The notes: generated from the sequence alone by a model not told the origin. Positions 9,781 through 19,088 are shown, counted from the stretch's first letter. The stretch: DNA of 64,000 bases from Bacillota bacterium (GCA_023426125.1 JAFABI010000053.1:97803-161802), one strand, 5' to 3'. Program-made: numbers and translations.

Positions 9781-10455
9781 ATGCGGATTTTATTGGTTGA
9801 AGACGATTTGGCTCTATGCGACGCGCTTGTCTATCATTTAAAATATGAAGGATATACTGTTGATACCTGCCACGACGATGAGGAGGCTCTTTACAGCATG
9901 CAGCAGCAGGCTCATGACCTGGTGATCCTTGACCGCATGCTTCCCGGTATGGATGGTATGCAGGTGCTGTCCGCTGCAAGGAAAAAAGGCTTTTTGGCGC
10001 CGGTATTGCTTCTCACTGCATTAGGAAGTTTGAACGATAGAGTAACCGGGCTTGATGCAGGTGCAGACGATTATATGGTGAAGCCTTTTGAAACAGAAGA
10101 GCTTCTTGCGCGAATCAGGGCAATGATACGCAGGCCTGTACAAATAAAGGACAATACGTATATCACCTTTTCCGATTTGAAACTGGATATTATGCGTCTT
10201 CAATTGATCGGCCCATCGGGTGTTTCAGAGCTTACGAAAAGGGAAGCACAGCTAATGGAAGCATTTATGCGCAACAGCGGCCGCACATTTCCCCGAGAAG
10301 TTTTATTTGCAAAAGTCTGGGGGACAGATGCAGCGGTTGAAGACGGAAATCTGGACAGCTACATCCATTTCCTGCGGAAAAGACTGAAATCCATCGACAG
10401 CAGTGTCAGGATAGCCACTGTACGAGGTATCGGTTTCTGTTTGGAGGTTTTATGA
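9781..10455 (+). CDS. OmpR/PhoB-family response regulator
   Basis: Receiver domain (acidic pocket VEDD at 6-9, phosphoacceptor Asp51 in VILDRMLPGMDG, Lys in YMVKPF near 102) followed by a winged-helix DNA-binding domain (ELTKREAQLMEAFMRN, VRGIGF). 224 aa, the normal length. GGAG lies about 9 bp before the ATG. The stop overlaps the kinase start by ATGA. It probably controls one of the flanking transporter loci: the divergent operon at 3732-9751 or the ABC operon at 12024. Confidence 0.95.
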   Translation: MRILLVEDDLALCDALVYHLKYEGYTVDTCHDDEEALYSMQQQAHDLVILDRMLPGMDGMQVLSAARKKGFLAPVLLLTALGSLNDRVTGLDAGADDYMVKPFETEELLARIRAMIRRPVQIKDNTYITFSDLKLDIMRLQLIGPSGVSELTKREAQLMEAFMRNSGRTFPREVLFAKVWGTDAAVEDGNLDSYIHFLRKRLKSIDSSVRIATVRGIGFCLEVL

Positions 10456-11747
10456 AGCTTCTGAAAAGGCACAGGGCAAGTCTGACAGTCATCAACGCGG
10501 TTGTCAGCGGAATCATATTGCTTGCAATGGCGCTGGGCGCCCTTCTTTTCACACAGAAATATTTTTCCGGGAGCAATGAGAATGCATTCGCCCATGCTGC
10601 CGACTCCGTCGCCTATTATGTCCAATATGAAGCAGTTGTCAGGCATAGCTACCTATCCCGGATTGAGCTTACCCAGGAGTTGATTATTCACATTGAAGAC
10701 GGTGGAAACCCCTTTCAATGGCCTGGTGTAGTGAAAACCGGCACACCGCGGGAAATATTATTTGACAGGGCCTGGACGGAAGCGAAAAATCATGGCGTTG
10801 ATATAAAAAAAAGAGCTTTTTCGCCGGAAAATTATACTACGCGAATTTACGGAAATTCAAATGATGAATACAGGGTATCCATCTGGCTGCTTCCGGGAGA
10901 AGATAGTTGGCATTCCATCACGATCCTGCGTGATATGCATGGCGAGACAAAAACGTTCCGTAACCTTGCCTTCATTTTTATGGGCTTTGCATTACTGGGA
11001 CTTGCCATCCTTGGATTTTTCAGCTATGGTTTTGCGGGACGCGCGATTAAGCCGGTTGAAGCTGCCCAGAATCAACAAAACCAGTTTGTTCAGGCTGCAT
11101 CCCATGAGCTTCGTACTCCTGTAGCGGTTATACAATCCAGTTCAGAGGCCTTATTGAAAGCGGACGCTCACGAAGCGGACAAATTTGCAAAAACGATTGT
11201 ACAACAATGCAGACACCTTTCAAAGCTGGTCGAGGACTTACTGCTATTGGCCGGCAGCGATACAGGCGCTTTGAAAATGAACTTCGCACCGGTAGAGCTT
11301 CATACTGTCTTGCAGGAAGCTGCCGGAGATTTTTCCCTTTTGTTTGCAGAGAAGAATATTAAACTGTCTTTTCACATTGCAGAACCATTGCTGGTTTGGG
11401 GTGACCCGGTAAGGGTCCGGCAGGTCCTGCATATCCTTCTGGACAACGCCCTGGAACATACGCCGGGCGGCGGTGACGTCAGGCTTGAATTACAGAAATC
11501 AGGAAATGAAGCGACGATTAAGGTAAAGGATACGGGAACCGGAATACCCGACGAGCATAAGGCACATATCTTTGACAGGTTTTATAGAGCCGACAAATCA
11601 AGAAGCCGCGCAAAGGCCCATTATGGCCTGGGACTGAGCATAGCCAAAGAGATCATGCTGCAGCATGGCGGCAAAATCAGTCTTTCAGATAACGAAGGCG
11701 GAGGGGCGGTTTTAGTATTGCACTTTCCAATTGAATCTTCGGATTGA
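10452..11747 (+). CDS. Membrane sensor histidine kinase
   Basis: Protein of 431 aa with membrane segments at about 12-34 and 171-192 flanking an extracytoplasmic sensor of about 135 residues. HisKA box ASHELRTP (His218), then N box LLDNALEHT, G1 DTGTGIPDEH and G2 GLGLSIAKEI. Partner of the preceding regulator by coupling. There is little or no HAMP domain between the second helix and the H box. The sensor part is not recognised. Confidence 0.95.
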   Translation: MKLLKRHRASLTVINAVVSGIILLAMALGALLFTQKYFSGSNENAFAHAADSVAYYVQYEAVVRHSYLSRIELTQELIIHIEDGGNPFQWPGVVKTGTPREILFDRAWTEAKNHGVDIKKRAFSPENYTTRIYGNSNDEYRVSIWLLPGEDSWHSITILRDMHGETKTFRNLAFIFMGFALLGLAILGFFSYGFAGRAIKPVEAAQNQQNQFVQAASHELRTPVAVIQSSSEALLKADAHEADKFAKTIVQQCRHLSKLVEDLLLLAGSDTGALKMNFAPVELHTVLQEAAGDFSLLFAEKNIKLSFHIAEPLLVWGDPVRVRQVLHILLDNALEHTPGGGDVRLELQKSGNEATIKVKDTGTGIPDEHKAHIFDRFYRADKSRSRAKAHYGLGLSIAKEIMLQHGGKISLSDNEGGGAVLVLHFPIESSD

Positions 11748-11760
11748 TCCTTTCAACGCA

Positions 11761-11840
11761 CCTTAATCAAGGTGAATGTTCCGGTTATTTAGGCTTAGCG
11801 TTCGGAAAAGCAGCCTGAAGGAACCGAAAACCCTTTGGGC
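11761..11840 (+). other. Inverted repeats after the kinase gene
   Basis: In the 276-bp gap, CCTT/AAGG (11761-11772) is followed by a nested stem: GTTCC 11778-11782 with GGAAC 11820-11824, enclosing AGGCT 11791-11795 with AGCCT 11812-11816. It may end the kinase transcript or form part of the next leader. No U-tract follows, so a simple terminator is not proven. Confidence 0.4.
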
Positions 11841-11861
11841 TGTTCATATCAAGAAAATGCA

Positions 11862-11890
11862 TTGACAACGTAAGATTCTACCAATACCTT
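11862..11890 (+). promoter_or_regulatory. Possible promoter for the FtsX/ABC operon
   Basis: TTGACA (11862-11867), 17-bp spacer, TACCTT (11885-11890), about 135 bp before the permease start. The -10 is poor. The intervening DNA is AT-rich with poly-T and poly-A runs. Confidence 0.35.
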
Positions 11891-12023
11891 CACAAACCAA
11901 TATGTTTTTTAAATTTTTAAAATTTTATTTTTCAGACATCATTTTCACACCGGCGTATTATTGCGTGAGGAAAGAAATTCCTCGGGAAAGCAACAAATAA
12001 AACAACCCGGATAAGGTGCAAAC

Positions 12024-14522
12024 ATGGGAATCGTAGTCAAGTTCATTTTAAAAAACATATGGGAAAAGAAATTCCGTACCTTCCTCATGGTCTTCTCCAT
12101 CATGCTGTCGGCAGCGCTATACTTTGCCTCGGGCGCACTTCAGAACACCATGATTAAAATGCAGGAAAACAGGCTGATGCAGTATTACGGCAATGCGGAG
12201 CTTTTGATCCAGGCCGATGAAAAATCCCCCTCCCGGTTCATAAGCATGACGGGAGCGGAAGGGATGGGCAATAAGCTGGAATATGCCATAGGCGCCATAT
12301 TACTGTCGGCTTCCTATAAATACAGGGAAAACGAAACCTTTTATTTTACCCTGAACGGCATTGACCTGGAAGACCTGAAGCGATTCAATCCGGCAGCTTT
12401 TCATACCGAAGCGGGCCTCTATCCCTTTGAAGGCAAGAAAGTGGTCATCAGCAAATACGCTGCCGAAAAGTTCGGCTTGAAGACGGGAGATTACCTGGAC
12501 CTCACTATAGACGGGAGTTTAAGCAAATACAGGATCTGTGCGCTGGCGGAATCTGCAGGCCCCTTCCTTGATGAGTCCCAATCCCTTTATGCCGTCGTGC
12601 CCAGGGAGACGCTGGCAGCCATGCTGGACGCCAGAGGCAGAGCAGGCATTATTTATGTCAAGTCTGCTGCAGGTCGGGATAAGGACGCTTTGACGGCGGA
12701 GCTGAAGGAAATATACAAAAGGTATGACGTCCGGGAACCTTTTTCGAAGGAGGAATTTGCACAGCAGTTATCGTCCATGACTACACCCTTCATGCTGATG
12801 TCCGTTATTGTTGCCTTAATGAGCATCTTCATCATCTATACGTCCTTTAAGGTTATAACCATGGAGCGGCTGCCCGTCATAGGCACCTTCAGGAGCATCG
12901 GCGCAACGCGCAGAACCACCAATTCCGTACTCCTTCTGGAAAGCCTTGCTTATGGTGTCATCGGCGGCGCCGCAGGCTGTGCGCTGGGTGTAGGAGTCTT
13001 GTACTGCCTGGCCTTCTTTACCGGGTCCGCAATGGCGCCGGGATTTAAAACGACAATCGACTTTGAGCCGTCCCAGATGGCTATGGCCTTTGTTCTGGCC
13101 GTTGTCCTGTCCCTGGTGAGCTGCCTCCTCCCCATTATCACCATCTCCCGCATACCGGTCAAGGATATCGTGCTGAATGTCATGCAGAAAGCCGTGAAGA
13201 AAAGCCCCTGGAAGCTGGCGGCGGGCATATTTCTGATCGCAGCCTCCCTGGCGGCCCCCGCGTATATACCTGACGGTTTGGCACTGCCCCTCAGCAGCGT
13301 CTGCATGGTAGCCGCCGTTGCCGGAGTTGTCCTTCTGGTTCCCTATATAACCTTGGCCTTCGTACTATTCCTTGAAAAGCTCTATGCAGTCCTTTTCGGC
13401 AATGTTGGAATACTGGCGGCAAAAAATCTTAAGGGGAACAAAAGCATTTTCACAAATATATCCCTGCTGGTCATCGGAATATCAAGCCTGCTTATGATTA
13501 ATACCATCAGCAACAGCGTTGTCAAGGAAGTGGCGAATTTCTACAGGGACGCAAAATTTGACATCTGGATGAATTATGTCCAGCAGGGGGACCGGAACCT
13601 GGAGGGCATTATAAGGCAGGTCGGCGGTGTTTCCGGAACCTACGGCGCATACCAGGCAAGCAATGTGGAAGTGGTGAATGGAAACGGTTACCGCATCTCC
13701 GCTTTGCAAGGGATAAACCTTGAAAATTATATGGAATACTGGAACACCTCCTTTTCAGAGGACAGCAGCCGGCTTGCGGAGGATTTTAATAAGAATCGGA
13801 GCATCATCCTGTCCAACACCTTAAAAGAAAAGTTCAAGCTGGAAAAAGGAGATACCGTTACGCTGAAGCTTAAGGAAACGGAACGGGAATATAAAATCGC
13901 AGGCTTCGCCAATACGGTCTACTATAACGGCAGCATCGCTTTTATTTCCGAAGGGAATTTCAAAATCGATACCGGTACCCGGTTTTATTCGGAGGTTTAT
14001 ATCAAAACCGCGGGAAATCCGGAGGAGATAAAGGCGGAAATCCAGAAGCGCTTATCCCAGCGGCCCAATAGCACAATGACTGTAAATGAGATGTCGGAAC
14101 TGAACCGAAAGAGCAATGACAGCGTGTTCAATTTGCTTAAAGCTTTTTCCGTCATGGCCCTGGTCATCGGCATCTTCGGCATCCTCAACAACCTGGTAAT
14201 AAGCTTCATTCAGCGGCGCAGGGCCCTGGCGATGCTGCGCTCCGTCGGCATGAGCGCCCGTCAGGCGGTGCTGATGATTTTCATCGAGGCTCTGTCGGGC
14301 GGTGTCATTGGCGGAATCGCGGGAATTATCGCCGGATTCATCCAGATAATGGTGACCCCTTACGTGATGAAAGCGATCAACCTGTCCATTCCCATAAGCC
14401 TCCCATACGATTCCATTGCGGTTTATATCGCGGCAGGGGTGCTAATCACCGTCGCGGCATCCGTAAGCCCCGCCTTGAAAGCGTCAAAGCTGAACATCAT
14501 CGAAGCGGTGAAATATGAATAG
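12024..14522 (+). CDS. FtsX-type ABC transporter permease, two-domain
   Basis: Protein of 832 aa with the layout of duplicated FtsX permeases: N-terminal helix, a first MacB-like extracytoplasmic domain, a three-helix FtsX unit (about 255-390), further helices, a second extracytoplasmic domain (about 500-690) and a final three-helix unit (about 705-830, with QRRRALAMLRSVGMSARQ). Such proteins export lipids or peptides or act in antimicrobial peptide resistance. It overlaps the ATPase frame by a few bases and forms an operon with that ATPase and a lipoprotein adaptor. Confidence 0.9.
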   Translation: MGIVVKFILKNIWEKKFRTFLMVFSIMLSAALYFASGALQNTMIKMQENRLMQYYGNAELLIQADEKSPSRFISMTGAEGMGNKLEYAIGAILLSASYKYRENETFYFTLNGIDLEDLKRFNPAAFHTEAGLYPFEGKKVVISKYAAEKFGLKTGDYLDLTIDGSLSKYRICALAESAGPFLDESQSLYAVVPRETLAAMLDARGRAGIIYVKSAAGRDKDALTAELKEIYKRYDVREPFSKEEFAQQLSSMTTPFMLMSVIVALMSIFIIYTSFKVITMERLPVIGTFRSIGATRRTTNSVLLLESLAYGVIGGAAGCALGVGVLYCLAFFTGSAMAPGFKTTIDFEPSQMAMAFVLAVVLSLVSCLLPIITISRIPVKDIVLNVMQKAVKKSPWKLAAGIFLIAASLAAPAYIPDGLALPLSSVCMVAAVAGVVLLVPYITLAFVLFLEKLYAVLFGNVGILAAKNLKGNKSIFTNISLLVIGISSLLMINTISNSVVKEVANFYRDAKFDIWMNYVQQGDRNLEGIIRQVGGVSGTYGAYQASNVEVVNGNGYRISALQGINLENYMEYWNTSFSEDSSRLAEDFNKNRSIILSNTLKEKFKLEKGDTVTLKLKETEREYKIAGFANTVYYNGSIAFISEGNFKIDTGTRFYSEVYIKTAGNPEEIKAEIQKRLSQRPNSTMTVNEMSELNRKSNDSVFNLLKAFSVMALVIGIFGILNNLVISFIQRRRALAMLRSVGMSARQAVLMIFIEALSGGVIGGIAGIIAGFIQIMVTPYVMKAINLSIPISLPYDSIAVYIAAGVLITVAASVSPALKASKLNIIEAVKYE

Positions 14523-14541
14523 ATTAAAGGAGACCATTCCC

Positions 14542-15222
14542 ATGTCAACGGTAATTGAAGCGGTAAATCTGGGCAAGACCTATAAAACGGGCTCCGTAGA
14601 AGTTGAAGTCCTTAAAAACATAGACCTTAAGGTAAGCAAGGGAGAATTCGTTTCCATCATGGGACCCTCGGGTTCGGGGAAAAGTACGCTGCTTTACCTG
14701 ATGGGAGGGCTGGATAAACCCACCTCGGGAGACATCCGCATCAACGGCCACAGGCTTTCGGCCCTTGGCGACAAAGAGGAAAGCAGGCTGCGCAGAAGGG
14801 AGATCGGCTTCATCTTCCAGTTCTACAACCTTATCCCCAACCTGAACATCGAAGAAAACATCCTGCTGCCGGTGCTGCTGGACGGTAAAAAGCTGAAGGA
14901 TTACCGGAAACGCCTGGATGAAATCCTGCAAATTGTCGGCCTTTCAGACAGAAGGCGCCATACTCCCCGGGAGCTGTCCGGCGGGCAGCAGCAAAGGGTT
15001 GCCATTGCAAGAGCGCTGATCAACGAGCCCGACATTATTCTGGCCGACGAGCCTATCGGCAATCTGGACAGCAAAACCGGCACCGAAGTAATGGAGCTGC
15101 TGGCAAGGATAAATAAGGAAAAGGGAAAGACCATCATCCAGGTAACCCATTCCAGCGAAGCCGCCCAATACAGTCAAAGAATAATCAATGTAAAAGACGG
15201 AAAGGTAAGTGAGATCCAATGA
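14542..15222 (+). CDS. ABC transporter ATP-binding protein (LolD/MacB type)
   Basis: Nucleotide-binding subunit of 226 aa for the preceding permease. Walker A GPSGSGKST (41-49), Q-loop FQFYNLIPN, signature LSGGQQQRV, Walker B IILADEP, H-loop VTHS. The ATG at 14542 follows AAAGGAGA and is preferred over an in-frame ATG at 14515 inside the permease end. The stop overlaps the next start by ATGA. Confidence 0.93.
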   Translation: MSTVIEAVNLGKTYKTGSVEVEVLKNIDLKVSKGEFVSIMGPSGSGKSTLLYLMGGLDKPTSGDIRINGHRLSALGDKEESRLRRREIGFIFQFYNLIPNLNIEENILLPVLLDGKKLKDYRKRLDEILQIVGLSDRRRHTPRELSGGQQQRVAIARALINEPDIILADEPIGNLDSKTGTEVMELLARINKEKGKTIIQVTHSSEAAQYSQRIINVKDGKVSEIQ

Positions 15223-16205
15223 AAAGAATCGTAGTAATTTTCACAGCATTCTGCATGGCAATTGCCACCGCTGCCTGCGGGTCACCGCCCCAGGCGGCGT
15301 CCGGGGAAACTCAGCCGGACGTTCAAAAGCAGTATGTAGAGGCATTTGGAATCATCAAAGCAGCGGAAGTGAAAAGCCTGACCCTGGATTTCCAGGCGCC
15401 CGTAACGGCAATCCATGTAACAGAAGGCCAAAAGGTCGCATACGGTGAAAAGCTGGTGTCCCTGGACCTGTCGGAAATGCAAAACCAGCTTGAAATAAAG
15501 GGACTGGAGCTTACGGCGGCTGAAAAGGCCATGGGCCGCAATCCTTCCGGCACGGATTTAAAAAAGCTGCAAAACGACCTTAAATCAGCACAGGCCATTC
15601 ATGACGACAACCTGAAGGAGCTGGCTTCCAAAGAGAAGCTCTATGAAGCCGGCAGTATTTCACTCGCTGAGCTGGACAGCTTTAAGAAAACCGTCGAAGC
15701 CGGCAGAAAAGCCGTCGATGATATCAACTATGCCATTGAAGGCCTCAAAACCAGCAAAGGCTCCGAAGACGACCAAAAAAGCCTGAATGCTTCAATTCTG
15801 GAAGCCAATCTGACGCTTCTGGACAGCAGGCTGGACAAACCTTATTTCAGCGGAAGCGATGTTATTTCGGATATTGAAAAGGGTCTTGTCTATGAAATCG
15901 GCTATACACAGGGCGATATCGCCGGTCCCCAGAAGAAGCTGCTGAACCTTCTGGACCTTGACAGCCTGGTAGTTGAAGCCAATGTGCCCGAAGAATTCAT
16001 AAAGGATGTGAAAGCCGGGGCCGGCGTTTTGATCGTCCCCGTCGCCGATAAAGCCAGAGAATACAAAGGCAGGGTCACGCATATCTCCGGCAAGGCCATG
16101 CATAATAACGGCGAGACACTGGTAAAAGTCCTTATCGCCATCGATGGCGCGGATGACTTCCTGCTTCCTGACTTCAACGTGGATGTAAAAATTCAAATCG
16201 ATTGA
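15219..16205 (+). CDS. Lipoprotein membrane fusion protein of the ABC exporter
   Basis: Adaptor of 328 aa. Signal peptide with lipobox ATAAC (Cys20), so it is anchored as a lipoprotein on the outer face of the membrane. A lipoyl half (FQAPVTAIHVTEGQKVAYGEKL), a coiled-coil hairpin at about 90-190, and a barrel domain (VPEEFIKDVKAGAGVLIVPV) follow. Third gene of the permease-ATPase-adaptor operon. The C-terminal domain is short compared with MacA. Confidence 0.88.
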   Translation: MKRIVVIFTAFCMAIATAACGSPPQAASGETQPDVQKQYVEAFGIIKAAEVKSLTLDFQAPVTAIHVTEGQKVAYGEKLVSLDLSEMQNQLEIKGLELTAAEKAMGRNPSGTDLKKLQNDLKSAQAIHDDNLKELASKEKLYEAGSISLAELDSFKKTVEAGRKAVDDINYAIEGLKTSKGSEDDQKSLNASILEANLTLLDSRLDKPYFSGSDVISDIEKGLVYEIGYTQGDIAGPQKKLLNLLDLDSLVVEANVPEEFIKDVKAGAGVLIVPVADKAREYKGRVTHISGKAMHNNGETLVKVLIAIDGADDFLLPDFNVDVKIQID

Positions 16206-16523
16206 TATGTTTAGCTGCGACAGGGGACGGTTCTCTGTCGCAGTTTACGGCGCCACATTTTCATGCGTTAAAATTATGGTTGTACATATGCTTTTCATCG
16301 CAGGCTGGAGAAAAGGTAAACTGCACAGCCATCCGGCTGCACCGTTTACTATGACTTGTTTTTTTGTTGTGAGCCTGCCTACTCAGGCTACCGACATGTA
16401 CAGCCTATGATGCATGGTGTACAGACGGCTTAGGGCATCGATCAGCCCAATTTGCAGGGATTTCCCATTGGGCAAACCGCTTTTTACGACGACATTCCCT
16501 TTTTATACAATGGCTGGCTCCTC
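16206..16523. repeat. Gap with palindromic repeats between converging genes
   Basis: No gene seen. TGCGACAG (16216-16223) and CTGTCGCA (16235-16242) flank GGGACGGTT; the same unit recurs at 59175-59204. A second imperfect stem spans 16316-16349 (GTAAAC/GTTTAC with AGCC/GGCT). A third is GCCCAAT (16445-16451) with ATTGGGC (16467-16473), enclosing GGGATTTCCC, and could end the cobW transcript. Confidence 0.6.
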
Positions 16524-17579
16524 TTACAGTGACTCAAACTGCTTCATAAGCTGTACACTGTCCAGTTTCTCCCCGATGAAGCTCACTTTGCCCTCCTGGA
16601 CGCCTTTGTATTCCCGGATTGAAAAATCGCCGTCCGTATAACTGAATTCAATATAACCGGCCGGACTCCTCAAAAAACCTTTTCCGCGCAGGATATCACC
16701 AAATTTCCCCTCCCGGACTTTCGCCAGCAGGTCTTCCAGCCGGGCGGGCAAAAATACTTTGGAGGTCTTCATACCGAAGGTCTCAAACCCATGGCCGGCT
16801 TCCGAAGAATGGCCATGATCCCCCTCCGTATGCAAAGGAGCCGGATGAGCTTCAGAAGCATGCCCGCCGGAAATCACCTCTGAAGGTTGACAGCCGTCAG
16901 GTCTTGCTGAATCCTCCTGCCCATGGGAATGATGCCGGCAAAGCCCCGTACAACACTGCGGAATATCAACAGAGTATTCCAGCGTTTCCCCCAGGATGGC
17001 TTTCATGTCTGCTTCGGTTAACTCATCCCATCTTTTCGCCAATATATTCGCTTTGCTGTTTTTCCGTTTCAAATCGACGATGATCCGGTCCACATCTTCC
17101 TCCGAAACAAGCTGTGTCTTGCTCAGGACCAGCGTGGACACATTAGCGATCTGGTTCTCGAAAAAATAACCGAATCTGGAGCTCTGCTTGATGTAATTTA
17201 CGCTGTCGATGATGGTCGTAAGGGAATTCACTTTGAACCTGGCCGCAACATCAGGTACTTTAAGTATCTCCAGCGCATCTGTCAGGACAAAAATACCGGA
17301 AGGCTCGAAGATGATCCTGTCAGGCTTAAGCTTATCCGCAATCTCCAGTAAAGTGTACATAAAATCGTCCTTCAGCGTGCAGCAGATACAGCCCTGGCTG
17401 ATTTCATACACCTCGATGCCTTCCCTTTTGACCAGATCCCCGTCGATGCCTATCTTCCCGAATTCATTTTCGATCAGCACCATTTTTTCCTTCCAGGAGG
17501 AAACAGCTGCCATCAATTTCCTTATCATTGTGGTTTTGCCTGCGCCCAGAAAGCCTGAAATAATGTCCAGTTTAATCAT
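16524..17579 (-). CDS. COG0523 (CobW/ZNG1-like) GTP-dependent metallochaperone
   Basis: G3E-family GTPase of 351 aa. Walker A GFLGAGKT (9-16), ENEFG switch (38-41), the metal-binding GCICC motif (63-67) and SKTQ nucleotide specificity loop. Between the GTPase and C-terminal CobW domains is a His/Cys-rich linker (about 210-265, including CCTGLCRHH and several His clusters), expected to bind zinc, cobalt or nickel. It lies 54 bp after mtaB on the same strand, which suggests it supplies metal to MtaB or its corrinoid partner. COG0523 members serve many targets, so this is inference. Confidence 0.9.
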   Translation of the reverse strand: MIKLDIISGFLGAGKTTMIRKLMAAVSSWKEKMVLIENEFGKIGIDGDLVKREGIEVYEISQGCICCTLKDDFMYTLLEIADKLKPDRIIFEPSGIFVLTDALEILKVPDVAARFKVNSLTTIIDSVNYIKQSSRFGYFFENQIANVSTLVLSKTQLVSEEDVDRIIVDLKRKNSKANILAKRWDELTEADMKAILGETLEYSVDIPQCCTGLCRHHSHGQEDSARPDGCQPSEVISGGHASEAHPAPLHTEGDHGHSSEAGHGFETFGMKTSKVFLPARLEDLLAKVREGKFGDILRGKGFLRSPAGYIEFSYTDGDFSIREYKGVQEGKVSFIGEKLDSVQLMKQFESL

Positions 17580-17633
17580 ACCATGTCACTGCTCCATCCT
17601 GAATCGCCTTTATTCCGGTTCCATCATACTTAC

Positions 17634-19019
17634 CTACATATCGTACTTCTTCGGGTCGAATTTCTCATTCCGTGTCTCTTCAACCATTTCCGCCACAAAC
17701 TTTTCCTCATCGTCGGGTATTTCGTTTAACTGGCTTTCCATCATATCCAGATAGGCCGTCTCTCTCTCTTCAATCACCAACCGGTCTTCGGCAAGGGCGT
17801 TGCGTAATTCATCCACTGCAGCCAGGGCCGCCGCTTTCGTACGCTTGAAGTGCCCTTCCTCTTTGAGCAGCTTTTCGGAAATTCTGAGTGCAACATCAGG
17901 TCTCAGGATATACGCCTGCGGATCAAACCTGCTGTCCGATTCCACCAGCAAATCCCTGAGAATTGCAGCATACTCTGCGCCTTTTTTCGAGGCCGTATTC
18001 ATAAGCCTGCAGTCATAAGCCAGCTGCTCCATGGCCACCGTAGGAGCCATTCCGCCTAAGAGCTTGATGTTTTGAATCGACTCATTGCTCCACAGGTCGG
18101 CTACTGCTGCTGCAATATTTCCCACCGGGCTCAGATGAGCGCCTGCGCTTGACTTACCTTCCAGGGAAATCGGCGTTCCCGTGATCGCCTTGATATACAC
18201 CCCTTCATAACCACAATCCTTATGCGGTCCCACCGCGCCTCTTTCAAGGGCTACAAGGCTTCTCACCACAGTGATTGCCCTGACTACCGCCGCAAATATT
18301 TTTGGAACATACCCTCTGTCTGCAAGCACCATGGCAGTATTTCCAAAACCGCAGGCAGTATCTCCCGAGGCAATGCTGCCGGTCCTGCCGGCGACGTCTA
18401 CGATGCCGTCCCACAATTTCACCATATCTCTTGCACCAAGTACACCCAGGGCAAACAAGGATTTTGTGATCTCACAGAACATGACCGCATCGTCATGGAC
18501 GTCCTTACCGCCGATGGACTCAATGGCCAGAAAATCCGCCCCTGCTCCGGCACAGCCTTCAAAGCTTTGCATCAGCGTTTCCCAGTGACGGCCCTTCCAC
18601 ATATGGACGGATTCCCTGTCCTCCCTGATATCGATGGGCGTCATTCTTAAGGCGCTTTTCAGACCATACTTGCTTTCATATTCATTCATGACCTCGCGGA
18701 CTGTTTTTGTTATATCAACACCCCATTGCGGATTGTAGGTGGTGGGAGGAAGCAGCTCCACTTCCACGACAAAACCCGGCACATACAGTTCTTTTGCCCT
18801 TTTGCAGACCTCCTGCACGATGCCCTTGTATTGCGATAGAACCTCTGGCATGGTCTCGGATGTGATCAGCATCGGGGGAAGTGTAAAATTGATTTCAGGA
18901 AGTATCTCTCCTCCGCCGATTACCAGACCGTTTCTCGCGGTAACCGGCTTTTTTGCAGTGCCGTATACAAAATCCTGCATCCCGGTATAAGCCATTTGAT
19001 TAAACATAATTTCCTTCAT
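17634..19019 (-). CDS. mtaB: Methanol:corrinoid methyltransferase
   Basis: Zinc enzyme that moves the methyl group of methanol to a corrinoid protein. 461 aa, the usual MtaB length. The zinc ligands known from Methanosarcina barkeri MtaB (Glu164, Cys220, Cys269) match Glu167 in AIESIGG, Cys223 in GDTACGFGN and Cys269 in PHKDCGYE. A GTG at 19028 is in frame, but GGAGG at 19030-19034 sits 10 bp before the ATG at 19019, so the ATG is chosen. No corrinoid protein (mtaC) or mtaA adjoins it; the next gene is a COG0523 GTPase. The subtype may accept another methylated substrate. Confidence 0.92.
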   Translation of the reverse strand: MKEIMFNQMAYTGMQDFVYGTAKKPVTARNGLVIGGGEILPEINFTLPPMLITSETMPEVLSQYKGIVQEVCKRAKELYVPGFVVEVELLPPTTYNPQWGVDITKTVREVMNEYESKYGLKSALRMTPIDIREDRESVHMWKGRHWETLMQSFEGCAGAGADFLAIESIGGKDVHDDAVMFCEITKSLFALGVLGARDMVKLWDGIVDVAGRTGSIASGDTACGFGNTAMVLADRGYVPKIFAAVVRAITVVRSLVALERGAVGPHKDCGYEGVYIKAITGTPISLEGKSSAGAHLSPVGNIAAAVADLWSNESIQNIKLLGGMAPTVAMEQLAYDCRLMNTASKKGAEYAAILRDLLVESDSRFDPQAYILRPDVALRISEKLLKEEGHFKRTKAAALAAVDELRNALAEDRLVIEERETAYLDMMESQLNEIPDDEEKFVAEMVEETRNEKFDPKKYDM

Positions 19020-19055
19020 CGTTGTCACTCCTCCAAGTTTTGTTTTTCCTGCGGA

Positions 19056-19088
19056 TACTACAGCGGATCATTTTATCCTTGTAGTACT
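19056..19088 (-). promoter_or_regulatory. Hairpin in the mtaB 5' leader
   Basis: TACTACA...GGAT (from 19057) pairs with ATCC...GTAGTA around a short loop, 40-70 bp before the mtaB start. The half site TACTACAG recurs near 19193 and CGCTGTAG occurs at about 19139. It may be a protein-binding site or a regulatory RNA stem. Confidence 0.4.

Noticed and set aside
9752..9979. N-terminal part of the solute-binding protein continuing to 9979
   Set aside because: That frame is antisense to the conserved start of the response regulator and shows no signal peptide or lipobox.
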